Counted from the first letter of the stretch, positions 1-12,543 are shown. The stretch: DNA of 64,000 nucleotides from Mytilisepta virgata (GCA_028015205.1 CM051510.1:29636580-29700579); one strand, 5' to 3'. Numbers and translations: made by a program. Notes: a model not told the origin generated them from the sequence alone.

Positions 1-35
1 GACAGTGGGAACAGGTCCATCATCATTACAGATCT
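1..35 (-). mobile_element. RT retroelement 3' fragment at window edge
   Basis: The first ~30 bases match, in reverse complement, the segment encoding the last residues of the reverse transcriptase seen at 41400-41430, 48180-48210 and 58800-58830. The rest of the fragment would lie to the left of the window. Confidence 0.6.
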
Positions 36-2352
36 TTATTGACGGCAAGGCAACATATCTTAATTTGATCTTGTCGTCTTGATTTTGCCTGAAAATATGG
101 CGATGCAGAAAATCAAGACTAAATAAGACAAAATAAGACCTGAAGGACCTTTTAAGATAAAAAGTGTGTTACTATTGATCTGCGTGTGATCTGAATTACA
201 TGCCTACAAGTACACAATAAATTGTCATACTATTAAGAGAATACAATACACAATAATTTAAGGTTTCTCTCTACTGATTTATGTCTGAAATCGTAACATA
301 TGGTCAATTTTTGATTTTCTGTATTATTTTAATATACACATAGAAAACAAAACCTTCATCACTTTTTTTCAAGACATTTAACACTGATTTTCGAATACTT
401 AAGTTTTTAACTTGCTGAAAAAGTATACCGTCACAAGTCTTCTGTGTGCGGAATGTCGTAATATAGACAATAATATCTGATAAATAGTTGGTGGTGAGGT
501 TCACTAATTATGAAATTATTCAAATTTGGATGAAATGAAAAATAAATTGAAGCAATAAAATTTTAGTGTCCGGATATATATTGGACTAAGTCACAAACAG
601 TAATTATAATATTTCTAACCTGTGACAAACAAGGTTTTTTTATGGACAGCATATATTATAAGATCACGCTATATTGTTGTCTTGAAGCAACCATCGTCAG
701 AAATTATGAAGTTGCAATAATGACACAATAGCCAGGATAACGTCATTGTAGAGTTCTAGAAATTTAAATTTTATCGGTTATCAATATCGCTTTAGTAAAT
801 GTTTTGATTAAATAATTCATCAGTGGAGGCGTTTACCCAATTGCATGATACTAAATCCTTGCTATCTAATTTAACGCATAAAAATACAACATATTCAGAA
901 TTACATTCCTGTGGTCCCAAGGTCCGATTGACCAAGATGTCCAAAAGGTAGAACATAATTCATATAACAGGGTCAGAATGAGTGATTCTAACCCAATTTA
1001 ATCTGGGCAATTGTAACAGTAGCTATTTTGCTACATAGTACATAACGAAAGGTGTTACTTATCATTCAAACATCAACACTTGGCACAATCAAGGCAAGTT
1101 CGGAATCTCTCGGGATCGTATCAAATACACGCAATCTCTAACGTAACCAAATATTTATACAATCCCTATTGAATTGTTTCCATTTAATCGTTATAACGCG
1201 CACTTGTTTTACGGGGAAATAATTTGATTGGAGATCAGATATACGACTGAGAAGTCAACATCAATTATACTTTTTTGTTATGATTAATAACATTGCTGAT
1301 TTTTGATTGGTTAATGTCTCAAGCGTATTGTCAGGATTTTCTTTATAAACGAATTACAAGAAAGAGTATAAAACAAATAAAAATGTTAACGTTTATTAAT
1401 ATGATTACAATGATAAAAATATATGTTTATTCTGAATTGTGTTGACATATCGGATTATATCGTTAATATTAGATAGACATTCTGGGAATAACTAGTATAG
1501 CAGGGTGTATATTTTTATGGAGACTGTTCTTTTGATCTGTTGTTGGAGACCAATTCACACAAAATCACGTAGTAGTAACAGAATTGTTGAATAGACATGA
1601 CACGCTTTGAAAATTCTGAAAACGTGAAAAAAACTTAAGTCCTGTCTTATTTGAGTAAAAAAAAATATATCCAATCAGTTCATTGAAAATAAAAGCTGCA
1701 AGACACTTTAACTTATTGGTTAAATTTCCCCAATGCAAGCTGCTTTGCATGTACACTGTTTCGCAGTTTAGTGGTTTGATTAGAATTTGTTGCTACGAAC
1801 ATAATGAACTTCTTATATTTCCGGAATTGGTTGGTTTCTACGAATATTGACCTCGCATTCTTATTGTAATAAACTTTGTTATTAGTGCTTGTGTATTGAA
1901 GTATTGTTTGTTTTCCTATCTCATACACTTTTCACTGCTAAAAGGAAAAATATGAAGCCAACAAAGACAAAGTAGTTGTAATTATCTATACAGATGTTTC
2001 TTGCCATTAATTGTCCTTTAGTCATGTCAGTAACAATATATCTATAGACTATGTCGTTAAACGCGGAAGCATTGTCCCCAGGATTAACAAGATAAATGTT
2101 GATATAAACAATTTATTATTATACTCTGTCCTCATATAAACTTACTAAATAGACATTATGCTCTTACTTATCGCGTTGTTTTATGGAAATTTGTAATTTG
2201 TTCCATCTGTTAAATTTTCCAAAGAAAATCATAAAGATAACAAGAGGGTATTGTCCTCTACAAGTGAATAGAATCAAAACAGAAACAGTACCAATATCCG
2301 TAACTAATGACATTACAAGATTTATGCAGCGTACAGTAAACAATGATATTAA
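36..2352. other. AT-rich non-coding DNA
   Basis: No coding frame, RNA gene or clear repeat was recognised. The open frames here (at most 71 codons) overlap on both strands and have no domain-like composition. Confidence 0.6.
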
Positions 2353-2632
2353 GAGGGTACATAACACCTAAGGGAGTTAACTCTTTAAAAATCAGCTGAA
2401 CGTTTTAATCACATACTATTAGTAAAGAGAAATAAAGCTTTTAAATGATCAAAATTAGTGTTTGTCAAACTGCTATATATCCAAAAGAATTATTCTCGTA
2501 AATTTTGTGGTTCAATTTTCTGAAAATTTTTAAAAATTTTTGTCAACAGGACAAAGTAAATATTTCATCAAAATTTTATAAAAATTAAAAGAGTCAAACC
2601 TATTTTAGTCAAAGTGTTGTGTACCCCATTAT
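2353..2632. mobile_element. MITE-like repeat, copy 1
   Basis: The ends are imperfect inverted repeats: GGGTACATAACACC at the left, and GTGTTGTGTACCCC at the right. About 100 bp of the left part recurs in inverted orientation at 51690-51795, so this is an interspersed repeat. No coding capacity. Confidence 0.6.
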
Positions 2633-2775
2633 CTCCTTTATGTGACGTCAGTGTTTTTGGGCGACCGTGGCTTAAAGTTGACAATAGCGTAAAGTCATAA
2701 TGGAGTAAAAATCTTGATTGTCACGAGTTAAGAAAATATTTGACAAACACAAGGATTCATTTAAGGGTTGTTTTC

Positions 2776-2911
2776 AATTTTGGAACAGTTTACACAATAT
2801 AACCTGCTCTGAGGCAGTTTACGCTTCATAAACCGTGAAGAGGTTTATGTTTAAGCGTACAATTATGAAAGTAGGTTATACACGTATAGCCGTATAACCT
2901 ATTCCAAAATT
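2776..2911. mobile_element. Foldback MITE with nested palindromes
   Basis: The outer arms AATTTTGGAACAG and CTATTCCAAAATT pair almost perfectly. Inside are further arms: ATAACCT/AGGTTAT, ACGCTTCATAAACC with GGTTTATGTTTAAGCGT (2821-2859), and GGTTATAC/GTATAACC. It would fold into a long imperfect hairpin, typical of non-autonomous DNA transposons. No copy recognised elsewhere in the window. Confidence 0.65.
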
Positions 2912-4104
2912 TATAACAATTTTATAATATAATTTTCACAAATTTTCTGAATCCACAAAGGCAGGTACATGTAGAATAATTCGAATAACTTATTTAACAG
3001 AGAAATATTTAAATCGTGGACAGGGGGTAATATGTTGGTAACGTCTCAGTACACAAAGTAGATTATACAAAAAGTATATTTTAAATTGTCCAACAATTAA
3101 CTGCCAATCAAATTCACCGTAAATTTATTGCACTTTGATAAATATTTTAAGGGTAAGTGTAGAATAGAGAATGGAAACGGGGAATACAGCCCGACCAAAG
3201 AGCAAAAAAACATCTCAAGGCTATATTCTTGTGCATGCCATGTTTTAAGACAATTTAATACCTCAGTTGTGTTTTATGTTCAAGACTGTGCAGTTGTGCT
3301 GAGGGGTGGTACAATCTCATTGCCCGCGGATTAATGCCCGGTTTGGCCTTTTCAGTGGTAAAAATATATGATCTTCGGAAGAAAATCAAAGAAAAATGCC
3401 ACGTCAGTTTCATTACGTATTTAAACAAATATGACATTATGCAGAAAAGACCTCCTTTCGATGTCGAGGATGAAACCTATGCTACCAACCTCAAAGATTT
3501 GTGTTTTCTTTAATATTTATAACGAAATGGATCTTACGGCGTTACTTCAATTTTTCGACGTGATACTTTTTGACGTTATAATAGCTTTGACGTCACTGGA
3601 AAGCACATTGTCTTCTTTGTCCTGAGCAATATAATGTTCCAATATATAAATAAATGTTTTATCTAGAGCATATAGAACACAAATATGACATTTTGATATG
3701 ATAACTAAGGTACTTAAATACGAGACGGGGCATGGGTATTTAACCGACGATAGGTTAGCCAATCAACAGCCGACATCTATTCCATGCCGGATATAATAAA
3801 TGTGCTCTGTGGACAATAAATACATGTATATCTGATTAATTACAAGATATTTTGAATTTTTATTATAAAAAAAGGAAAATGAATACAGAAATAAAAATAT
3901 ATTTTGTACATCTAGGTGCAATTATCATATAAATATTGACGCAAAGTTTTGTCGGTTCATAGCCATGAAAGTATAAATTTAATTTTCACATGTTGCCAGT
4001 AACCTTAAATAATGGATGGCTGGCTGGATGAATTATTGCCAGTGGCAACCAGGTGCATATGTTAATATCCCTGCTTTGTACTAGACCGACATGCTGAGCT
4101 GGAT
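2912..4104. other. AT-rich DNA with one short repeat fragment
   Basis: At 3158-3225 there is a partial copy of the repeat found at 25710-26200 (-) and 62395-62900. It shares GAATAGAGAATGGAAACG and ACCAAAGAGC. I see nothing else supportable; the frames at 3128-3625 are overlapping and low in information. Confidence 0.5.
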
Positions 4105-4338
4105 TTCTAATGTGCTAGCTCACGAGGTAAATATCCGCAGGAAAACATATCACCCCACTCGGACACATTATACTGACTTCGAGCCGACCAGTCCTTTGCT
4201 CTCACTCCTATTTGCCGCGCTCTCGGCGGAGAAGCAGCAAATACCAATTTTAATGTCTTTGGTTTGACCCAGCCGGGGATCGAACCCGCGACCTTCCGCA
4301 CTCGAGGCGAACACGCTACCACGAGACCACCGAGGCGG
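4105..4338 (-). mobile_element. tRNA-derived SINE
   Basis: Read on the minus strand, the first ~75 bases resemble a tRNA. There is an A box, TGGTCTCGTGG (4319-4329), and a perfect B box, GGTTCGATCCCC (4275-4286), 32 bases apart, the usual internal RNA polymerase III promoter. The head can be drawn with an anticodon-like stem TTCGC/GCGGA and loop CTCGAGT. A non-tRNA body follows to about 4105, with the downstream edge uncertain. SINEs of this type are moved by a LINE reverse transcriptase in trans. The body argues against a functional tRNA gene. Confidence 0.75.
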
Positions 4339-4973
4339 TTCCTTAAATAATGCTTCAATCATGAAATCGTAGACATAGTTAATCATGAGCACAGTGGAAT
4401 AAATACATATTAAGGGTTAAATAAGTTATTACATTTTTTTTATTCATTGAAATCCAAATAAATGCAATAAAATTTATATCAATATGTATTTCTTAAAAAA
4501 AAAAAAAAAAAAAAAAATCAGAGTTTTTATCTTAATTGGAATACTGATTTGTACCTTCAGTGTACCAGGCCAGTTTATAAGGCTTAAAAAAGAACATTTG
4601 GTGGTGTAAAATTAATCTGGCCTGTCATCAAAATGTTTGCGAGAAAAGTACTAATTTGAAAGCCGTCAATTATTGCCTTTATTATACAGAATGTTTTATT
4701 CTTTATTGTTTACATGCATTAACTTCCAACAGAAGAACCAAATGCATATTTCACATAAGAGCTGGACACAGGAGCTTCATGGGAGAATTGATTGTTAAAA
4801 CCTCAGTCCCTAGTATTCCAATACTAGTGTGACTTTCAAAATTTATTGTTGTAAAATTGTTATATGAAAATTAAGTTGTATCAATCCCACTCGTGCATAC
4901 ATAGCTCTTTTACCACATTCTTTTTTCATTCCAACATTTTCCCCCATGAGCAAATACGCACACTTTATTAATA

Positions 4974-5014
<41 letters not shown>

Positions 5015-6354
5015 AGAGGATTTGATTTCCCATTTGGCAATCAAAAGCAATTCTAAATTATTATAAACTAAAATGAGTAAATAAACAAATAATAAGAAAA
5101 AACGAAATAAAAGACTAGTTGCAATATAGTCAATAATAAATATAAAACGCCGAAGAAAAAATGTACGCTGCATTCAGATTGTTCCATGATAGAAAATTGA
5201 TTTCTAAGAAGCTAATTTGTTAGGGATATAACGATGACAATGTTATCCGACAGTTAGATCCAGCTTGTCTTAACTATCAGTTGTTATTGACTGGTATTGA
5301 GGGGATCAAATGGGGTGTCAAATGGATATCTATAAATAAATTTACAGTATTCCTAACCAGAAAAGCACATAAACAATAACAGGCAAAAGCGGAAAGCTGA
5401 CACCAGAAAATGCCTGTTATTGACATCTATTAAAAGACTGATGTCCTCATGGTCAGGTCGCTGTTTAACATGTTTAATTGTATTTCTTTGAAAAAACCGA
5501 CTGTAACATCTGTTTTTTTTAACAATTCCGAAATAGAGGACAGAAAATGACAGGTTATTACATGTGAGCAAACCTTGAATAGATAATGTTTTTGGTCGTT
5601 TTAAATGTCTGAGATGATGCTGGCGTATCTGGAAAAAAATATCGGTTTCGGGGATAATAGTAACTCATTTTTTAGATGACATTAAAACACAGAAAACTGG
5701 TAGTGGATAGGTCGATAAAAAAATAACGAAATATTTTGATTATAACTTAAATTTAATTATGACATAACACGTAACTACATATAATTAGAAACTAAATGAA
5801 ATATTTTGAAAAGCTCTGAAATAGGAAATTCCTAAAAATATTATGTCTCTACCGAACGGTAAGGTTGGATGGACAGTTAAAATACATTTTTTTACAGTAT
5901 CAATTTCTTGCTAGTGTGGAAATACTAGAAACTGAATTTGGTAATTAACCTCGCCCCCAACAAAGGCCTTCAATTTAAATATAAAACTGACTGAGAGCTC
6001 GTGCAGCTTGAAAAACTTCAACTCAATAATGTCACCAAAGACAACCCTTATTTAGTGCCCCATGAAATGTCAATTGTTTTTACCATTTGTTTCAATGATT
6101 TAATTACATGATTTTGTGATACTGATGTAAAAGACAAAAATCCTTTCATGTTTCATTATTGTACCAATTTAGATGGATTTACTGTGATTTATTTTCTCAG
6201 TTCTCATATTATACTACTCACTAATGAAAGAAGAGGAAAACATGTCTAAGATATATTGAATAATATTTCATTTTCTTTTTACTTAACCAATGTGTTTCCA
6301 GATTTGCAGAATCAAAAACGTGTCTTGACCAGACAATAGGCAAACATCTTTGAG
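4339..6354. other. AT-rich DNA with poly-A tracts
   Basis: Contains uninterrupted A runs at 4495-4517 (23 bases) and 4976-5013 (38 bases). The latter produces artificial poly-phenylalanine frames on the minus strand. Such tracts may be retroposon tails or slippage products; no retroposon body was recognised next to them. Confidence 0.5.
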
Positions 6355-6740
6355 AAAAAGGCTTTTAGAGCCATATCGATATGAGCTCTTACAATGTAAA
6401 ACAAGAATATGTGTCCACAAGACACGATGCCCCGCTGCATTATCATTCTCAATGTTCAATAAATCATAAACTACCTTCACCAAAATCTTTAACCTGAGAA
6501 TGAACTGTCTCCACACTATCATATTTCTATATTCAGTGAACCATAAAAATAGGAACAAAACTCTAATTTGGGATGCAAATTAGAAATACCACATTATAAG
6601 GAACATGTGTACTAAGTTTCAAATTGATGTGACCACAACTTAACCTTAAACTATCTTCACCAAAAATATTAATCTGAAAATGAACTGCTTTCACACCATA
6701 TTTTCATGTTCAGTGAACCATAAACATGGGGTCGAAGAGA
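6355..6740. repeat. Degenerate duplicated repeat (~180-bp period)
   Basis: Two related segments lie head to tail. Both carry CTTCACCAAAA, then a CTGA(A/G)AATGAACTG block, then TTCAGTGAACCATAAA (near 6475-6550 and 6650-6725). A short (GA)n run follows at 6737-6752. This resembles a divergent interspersed repeat common in bivalves, from memory only. Confidence 0.5.
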
Positions 6741-7059
6741 GAGAGAGAGAGAAATGTTTTGTATTAACGACATATTGTCACATTTTACATTCTTAGTAAA
6801 TTGGTGATGTACTTTTTGGATAGGTTTTTTCAAACGAAATAAGTGAAATTATCATAATCTTTTGAGTCACCATATCCTTAAATTATTTTCAGCACAGGTT
6901 ACGAAAACAAGCGGTTTCCATTTGCCTAACCTGTGGCAAACAACAATCGAAAACAGTAAATAAACCGTTACCCTATTTTAGTCTTGATGTGATGTTTGTC
7001 AAGAAACGTTAACGCTACAATTAGGTACAACAATAAGCATAGTTTGTCTCCAAAATTAC

Positions 7060-7130
7060 CTACCATCACACCTGGAACCTTTGGTTCAGAGTCTACCGCT
7101 GTACTAACTGAGCGTAAGGCTAAAAGAGGG
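7060..7130 (-). mobile_element. Possible degenerate tRNA-like SINE head
   Basis: On the minus strand TAGTACAGCGG (7096-7106) fits the A-box consensus exactly, and the surrounding sequence resembles a D arm and anticodon arm. The B box is poor. It may be a decayed SINE or tRNA pseudogene, or chance. Confidence 0.3.
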
Positions 7131-8399
7131 TGGTTATAAACCCGTGACAGTTCTAAAGCTTCTTTCGTACGGAACCCCTTTATAAAGGACAAAAAATAGT
7201 GTAGGGTCATAGTGGACTATGCGAATATTGTTTATCACTGGCTCCGGATATCGCTGTTGTTTCAATTTCGATTCTATTCATGTTTTTGAAAAGATATTAT
7301 TTAATTTCCCGTCCAGTCACTTTAAAATCACAATAACACAACCAATCTAATATATAGTAACCTAGATTCTAAATACGTACCCATGGACACTTTCTGACAA
7401 ACCAAAAATGTCGAAGTGACATTTTTCAAACTAGACGCATGATATCTAACATTTCAATCAGATTGACGTCATTTGTAACCCGCGTAATTGTTGTCGCTAT
7501 GACCTTTAACCTTTAATATATCATCTTACAAAACATAACAACGTAGTTAACAAGGATAATAATGAATAGGTCTGATGTACCAGAAAAACCTCATTTTTCA
7601 CATAAGACAAATAAGAATTATTGACAGGAGGCTGTCATTGTAAATACCAATGTCGCCAGAATATATTATTCTGTTTGGGTCTTCATGAGATTTTTAAAGC
7701 AATTGAATTATGCTGTTCTGGGTTATATGTTATAAAAAGAAAATATAGAAAATATTTCATTAATGCTTTTCAAAATTCACTTTTCCTGTATTACTGACAT
7801 TTATTTAACACACCATACAATAATGTACCATTTCCAATCATCGTAAAATCGTAGTAAAAATACATTTTGACAGCATTTATATAGACAGTAGCATCTGTTG
7901 TATTTTTATTCCTTGTTTCGAATAAATGATCACAGGGTATAAAATTTCAGTTTGAAGAATAATACATGCATTTCAAAAGCATCGTATTTTATTTTGCATT
8001 TTTTCGCGCCATCAAGACGTTAAAAAGCAATAAACCGCAACGTATACATCTAATGATGTTTTTCTTTTATACGAACGCAGTTTACGAGAAAAATCCATTG
8101 TATTTTAATCTATGTCATATATGTGGAAGTCAAGTAAATTTTTAGGTTTCCCTCTATCGTGCCTATATTACAAAAAGAAATACAATTTTTATTTGGGTTT
8201 TTCTTATTCGAGTCTAATGCAGTTTAAATTGGTAGACGTAATCTCATTCTCTCCAAAGTCTTTAATAATTCAAATAATAAAAAAAATCTGCTCTCGGCTT
8301 GAAAATTTTTCCGAGCCAAACTGTATGATTACTAAAAAACGTTTTATTACAGGGTTATAGATTTCACTAGCTGATTAATGCTTTTAAAAAGTTTTATAA
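7131..8399. other. AT-rich DNA, nothing recognised
   Basis: No gene, RNA or repeat could be supported. The 82-codon frame at 8112-8360 is lysine- and serine-rich AT sequence without recognisable domains. Confidence 0.5.
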
Positions 8400-9105
8400 T
8401 AGATACATGTATCAACATCTTTTAGCTAAATAATCGACTTCCAGAAAAGCACTTATCATAAACGGGCTTTCCAATCCTAGTTTCTATTGTAATATCATGA
8501 ATAAATGCAAATTTCTAGCTAATAACCCACAGAAACTTGATAGTTACTTAAGACCTTTGTATATTAAGGGCTACACATGTGAAATTATGTGTAATTCTGT
8601 AAAAATTGATATTTTTCCCAATGACTTGCAACTTTAAATTCATACTGGCCTCTCACGAATACTCCTGATTTCTATTGAACTCTATGACGAGATAGCATTG
8701 GGAGTGTTGTTTCAGACTTTTTTGTTTATTAGAGCTACAATATCCGACCTGCAACTATTAGAGCGTTAGCTAGTTTTACATTTAAAACCCTGATATCTAA
8801 ATTATGTACCGTCCATTCTAATTTTATAGTTCTAGCAAGCGGTCACCTTGTTGGTAATCATACTGTATTGGTTTTTATATTGTGTTTCATACACCCAGTG
8901 TCAGGATAGACAAGGGGAGGTTTGGGTGCCCACAAAACTGGTTTAACCCGACCACTGTTCAGTGTCTGTACCAAGTCAAAGTATCTTGACTATCTGCAGT
9001 GTTAGTGTTTGTGTTTTTTGCTCTTTTATGTTAATTTTTTCTAGAGTTCTGTCAGTTGGGTTGCTTTGATTGGTATTATATCATTGTTGACGTTTCCCGT
9101 GAACC
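8400..9105 (+). mobile_element. Family A repeat, longest copy
   Basis: A recurrent element whose 3' part contains GTGTCAGGATAGACAAGG, then GGTTTAACC, CACTGTTCAGTGTCTGTACC, TTCTGTCAGTTGGGT and GATTGGTAT. The same ordered blocks occur at 10190, 11090, 18230, 52140 and 62940 (+), and at 13340, 24815 and 32600 (-). The 5' part (8400-8890) shares ordered blocks with 9790-10190 and 51950-52130. No open frame is conserved, so it looks like an old non-autonomous element. Class unknown. Confidence 0.6.
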
Positions 9106-9367
9106 ATTTTCTTGTTTAAATCATATTTGCGTACGTTTCTGTCTCATGGTCTTTCTGGTCCTTTCTCAGTTGAAGAGTTCTGCTTTTAATAACAGCAGTT
9201 ACAAGAATAGCGTACATTACAAAGTACAGTACAGGTCAACGACAACCCTTTAAAAATGACAAAAATGACTCGTATAACAATAAAAAATAGATGATTAGAA
9301 TAAAGGTAAATACAATGTACATATAAATTTCTATAATAACAACATGTATCAACATCTCTAAGTTATT

Positions 9368-9782
9368 GCCATACAGTGCATCAATTTATTTCGGTATTTT
9401 ATGATACAGTTTATTACTACCACTGGGTCTATGTCACTGCTGGTGGACTGTAAGTCCCCGAGGGCATTATCAGCCCAGTAGCCAGAATTGTTGTGCTGGC
9501 ATGATTCATTACTTAAATGCCTTTAAATTTTCTGTTCAAATTTAACAAACATTTCTAGAAATTTCTAAGGCTTCATTTGATGCAGAGGTAACCCTTAGCT
9601 GAGTTTGGATTCCTGTTTGTTTTAATTGTTTTGGTTTTTGATGGTTGTGCTAATTTATTCATCATTACATCTTTAACCTGTTTTTCAACATTTTATCTCG
9701 AGCACTGCTGATGAGTTGTCAGTCAACGAAATGGCCATACAGTGCATCAATTTATTTCGGTATTTTGTGATACAGTTTATTA
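9368..9782 (+). mobile_element. Retrozyme-like element 1
   Basis: A monomer of about 366 bp (9374-9739) is flanked by a direct repeat of about 49 bp (9368-9416 and 9734-9782; both begin GCCATACAGTGCATC). The 3' copy is preceded by a complete type I hammerhead ribozyme. The predicted cleavage point (9739/9740) corresponds to 9373/9374 in the 5' copy, so self-cleavage of a transcript would release unit-length RNA. That is the architecture of retrozymes: non-coding, circular-RNA-forming retroelements known from plants and animals. Two hairpins (9443-9459, 9481-9500) are shared with element 2. No protein is encoded. Confidence 0.85.
9702..9745 (+). ncRNA. Hammerhead ribozyme, type I
   Basis: All conserved parts are present in order. 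Stem I 5' strand is GCACTG (9702-9707). Core CTGATGA is 9708-9714. Stem II is GTTG/CAAC (9715-9718 and 9724-9727) with loop TCAGT. Core GAAA is 9728-9731. A very short stem III is followed by cleavage triplet ATA, and CAGTGC (9740-9745) pairs perfectly with stem I. Stem III is the palindrome ATGGCCAT, which gives only two pairs in cis with a 4-base loop but eight between two molecules. This suggests it works best as a dimer, as described for type I hammerheads with tiny stem III. Predicted cleavage is between 9739 and 9740. Confidence 0.88.
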
Positions 9783-9789
9783 CATGGCT

Positions 9790-10240
9790 TGAAAAGAAAC
9801 AGCGTTTTCCTATTCTACTTTTTAGAATTATTTTATCGTAAATGTCTTGCGAATAAACCACGAAAGCCTTTGAATACCTCCAGATCTTTTCACAGAATGG
9901 GCTACAAACAATTCTATTAAACTTGTCCTATTTCGCATTGACTTCAAGACTTTAAATTTATACTACTGATTTCTCTCAAATACTGCCAAAATTTACCTCT
10001 ATATAAAGGCACGTGCTCATAAAGGGCACTTTAATCTGGGCCCTTGGGTGCCATTTACACACAAGTTTGACTGTATAACGAAAACATTCTGACCCTGCTA
10101 TCTAAATTATGCATCGAATGTATCATTTCAAGGTTACTGTCATCTTGTTGATAATCATACTGAATTGGAGTTGGTAGTGTGTTTTTTCACACCAGAGGGT
10201 CAGGATAGACAGAAGGAGGGATTTGGGAACATACAGAAAT
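9790..10240 (+). mobile_element. Family A repeat, partial copy
   Basis: Shares ordered blocks with 8430-8920, including ATCTAAATTATG, TTGWTAATCATACTG and GTCAGGATAGACA. It lacks the downstream part of the family. It directly follows retrozyme-like element 1. Confidence 0.5.
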
Positions 10241-10703
10241 ATTGTTATCATCAGTTACGATAGTGTCACTGATTCTGTTTCGACTCTATCTTGCTTTTTT
10301 TCTTGCACTTATAATACATAACATTTCCGTACAGGATAGTATTACCTAATCCTGAAACAAATAGACTTCCATCACTAGTGACAGCAATGTAAATCAAGTC
10401 AAACTACTATTTCAAAAATTGAAATACAGAGCTTTTCAATGTTTAATCCATTTTGATGGAGAAAAAATCTACTCATTTGCATTTAAATTATCGTTGTTCG
10501 TCAATACTACATTTTAATGCAAAATGTCAGTTCAAAACAGGCATAAAATGCAAAAATAATCTATAGATAATATCACTAGTTTCTTAAAGAACAGGAGCTG
10601 ATTGCAACTAAAGATTCAGAAAACGGGAAAATTCATATTTCTATTCAACATTTATTTTTTTAGTTTCGGCAGATTTGGGGAAAAGCAATTTGTTGTAGTT
10701 GTT

Positions 10704-10983
10704 TCAATCCATGTCGATCGACCATCTGTGGCTAGGTTTAAAGTAAATCCATGTCGTTCGACCAGCTGTGGCTAGGTTTAAAGTAAATCCATGTTGTTCG
10801 ACCAGCTGTGGCTAGGTTTAAAGTAAATCCATGTCGTTCGAGCAGCTGTGGCTAGGTTTAAAGTAAATCCATGTCGTTCGAGCAGCTGTGGCTAGGTTTA
10901 AAGGAAATCCATGTCGTTCGAGCAGCTGTGGCTAGGTTTAAAGTAAATACATGTCGTTTGACCAGCTGTGGCTAGGTTTAAAG
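10704..10983 (+). repeat. 40-bp minisatellite, seven copies
   Basis: Seven head-to-tail 40-bp units, each containing AGCTGTGGCTAGGTTTAAAG, except that unit 1 reads ATCTGTGGC. Units differ at one to four bases. It abuts a family A copy on the right and may be an internal expansion of that element. There are no unique spacers, so it is not CRISPR-like. Confidence 0.92.
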
Positions 10984-10984
10984 T

Positions 10985-11290
10985 AAAAATGAGCACATGT
11001 TTAACAATTCATCTAGTTTATATACCGTCCAACCAGTTTTTGCAGTCTAGCTAGTCGTCACCATGTGGAGCAATCATACTATATTGGCTCATACAACAAA
11101 GGGCCAGGATAGATAAGGCAGAGGTTGGGTACATATACAACCGGTTTAATTGCACTATTGTTCAGTGTCTGTACCAAATTACACTTATCTTTACTGTCTG
11201 GTATTTCTATGTTTTTTGTTTGGTGCTCTTTAATGTTATTTTATGTCTTGGATTCTGTCGATTTGATTGTGTTAATTGATTAGCAGTCAA
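10985..11290 (+). mobile_element. Family A repeat
   Basis: Carries the family blocks GGCCAGGATAGATAAGG, GGTTTAATTGCAC, TGTTCAGTGTCTGTACC and GATTCTGTCGATTTG in the same order as 8900-9080, more diverged. Confidence 0.55.
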
Positions 11291-11504
11291 TCAAGATCGG
11301 TTAAGACAAGTTTAGATCAGTTCAGCACAGTTAAAATTAAACATTGCATAAGTCACTGTCATTTATTATGAACTGGTTGTTAACTAGTCTTGATTGATTT
11401 CAAGGTATTTTTATACAATTATTAATTGCACTTGAGTGCAATATCGTGTGTTATTATAAAGCTATATTTATAATCCGATGAGAAAACTTTATTCATGACA
11501 CGTG

Positions 11505-11576
11505 ACCGTACAATATCTTTTCCGTGTTGTACAACCGGAAATTTACAAAAGAATGTATATTTCCGAATTGTACGGT
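11505..11576. repeat. Short imperfect inverted repeat
   Basis: ACCGTACAAT at the left pairs with ATTGTACGGT at the right, with CCGGAAAT and ATTTCCG arms inside. It could be a small foldback relic. Confidence 0.45.
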
Positions 11577-12543
11577 ACGACACCATCTTTTACATAGATA
11601 CTGTATGAACCTTATATGCACATAACAAGCCGTATTTTTTCATATTGGATGACAGACGCCATCTTGGTTTTAGCTGAATAATAAATAGGTTTTTATGCTT
11701 TTTGTTTATTCTTATGTTGTGAAAATTTCTTTTATATTCTTGTTACATATTTTTAAATATTTGGTTGAGCTGAATAATAATGTTACGGCCGAAATTACCT
11801 TTACATTGTAGCCAACAAAAGACACAAATCAATAATAAAATTTAACAAGATTTATTATATACAAGTTTACAAAAAATATTACACAAAATAAAATGTCAAC
11901 TTAACTGTTCAAAATCCTAGTTGTCTTTTCCGGAATTCTTCTCGTCACTGTTGCGGGTATCCAAACGGAATATTATATCCAATCAGTCACAATCTAGTAT
12001 GATGTAACGTAAATAAAAGTGTGTCAAGTATGATGTGTGAAACGTAAATAAAAGTGTGTCAATCCAACATCTGAGAACACAAGAATGTTAAAGTCTGGTC
12101 TGATACTTTTTTCTGCTCTGAAAGTCCAACTTTCTTTTCCATATATATATATAACAGTGACGGAAACTTCTGGAATACGGTAGAAGTTTGAATTATACCA
12201 GAATTATTACGTAAATCAAATAGAAAGTTCTAGTCATTCCATCAGTATCTATTATTGTTCCAGTGATTTCTAAACTGCGCAGTTATAACATTACTTGTTA
12301 AACAACTATAAGTATTATGTAAACATATTATACATGTTATAAGGCCACACAAAACAAATTAGGCCAAGATAAATAATATAATAATTACAATACCATATCA
12401 AAATAAATATAATAATACAGTATCATAATAATAAATAGGTCATTATAACCTAATATGAAATGCGAAAGTGTGAAGATCGCAATTTGTCAGTCTCACATAT
12501 CAATTTCTATTGCAACATGTGGAAATAATAATAAAACAACAGC
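11577..12543. other. AT-rich DNA with a 35-40 bp duplication
   Basis: Near 11996-12062 the block ACGTAAATAAAAGTGTGTCA occurs twice in tandem. No gene recognised. Confidence 0.5.

Noticed and set aside
4268..4338. Functional tRNA gene on the minus strand (anticodon-like CGA)
   Set aside because: A and B boxes are good, but acceptor and T stems have mismatches and a SINE-type body continues past the tRNA end.
4843..5173. Poly-phenylalanine reading frames on the minus strand
   Set aside because: They are translations of a 38-base A run and have no other protein character.
10704..10983. CRISPR-like array
   Set aside because: The 40-bp units are contiguous with no unique spacers, and the context is eukaryotic.
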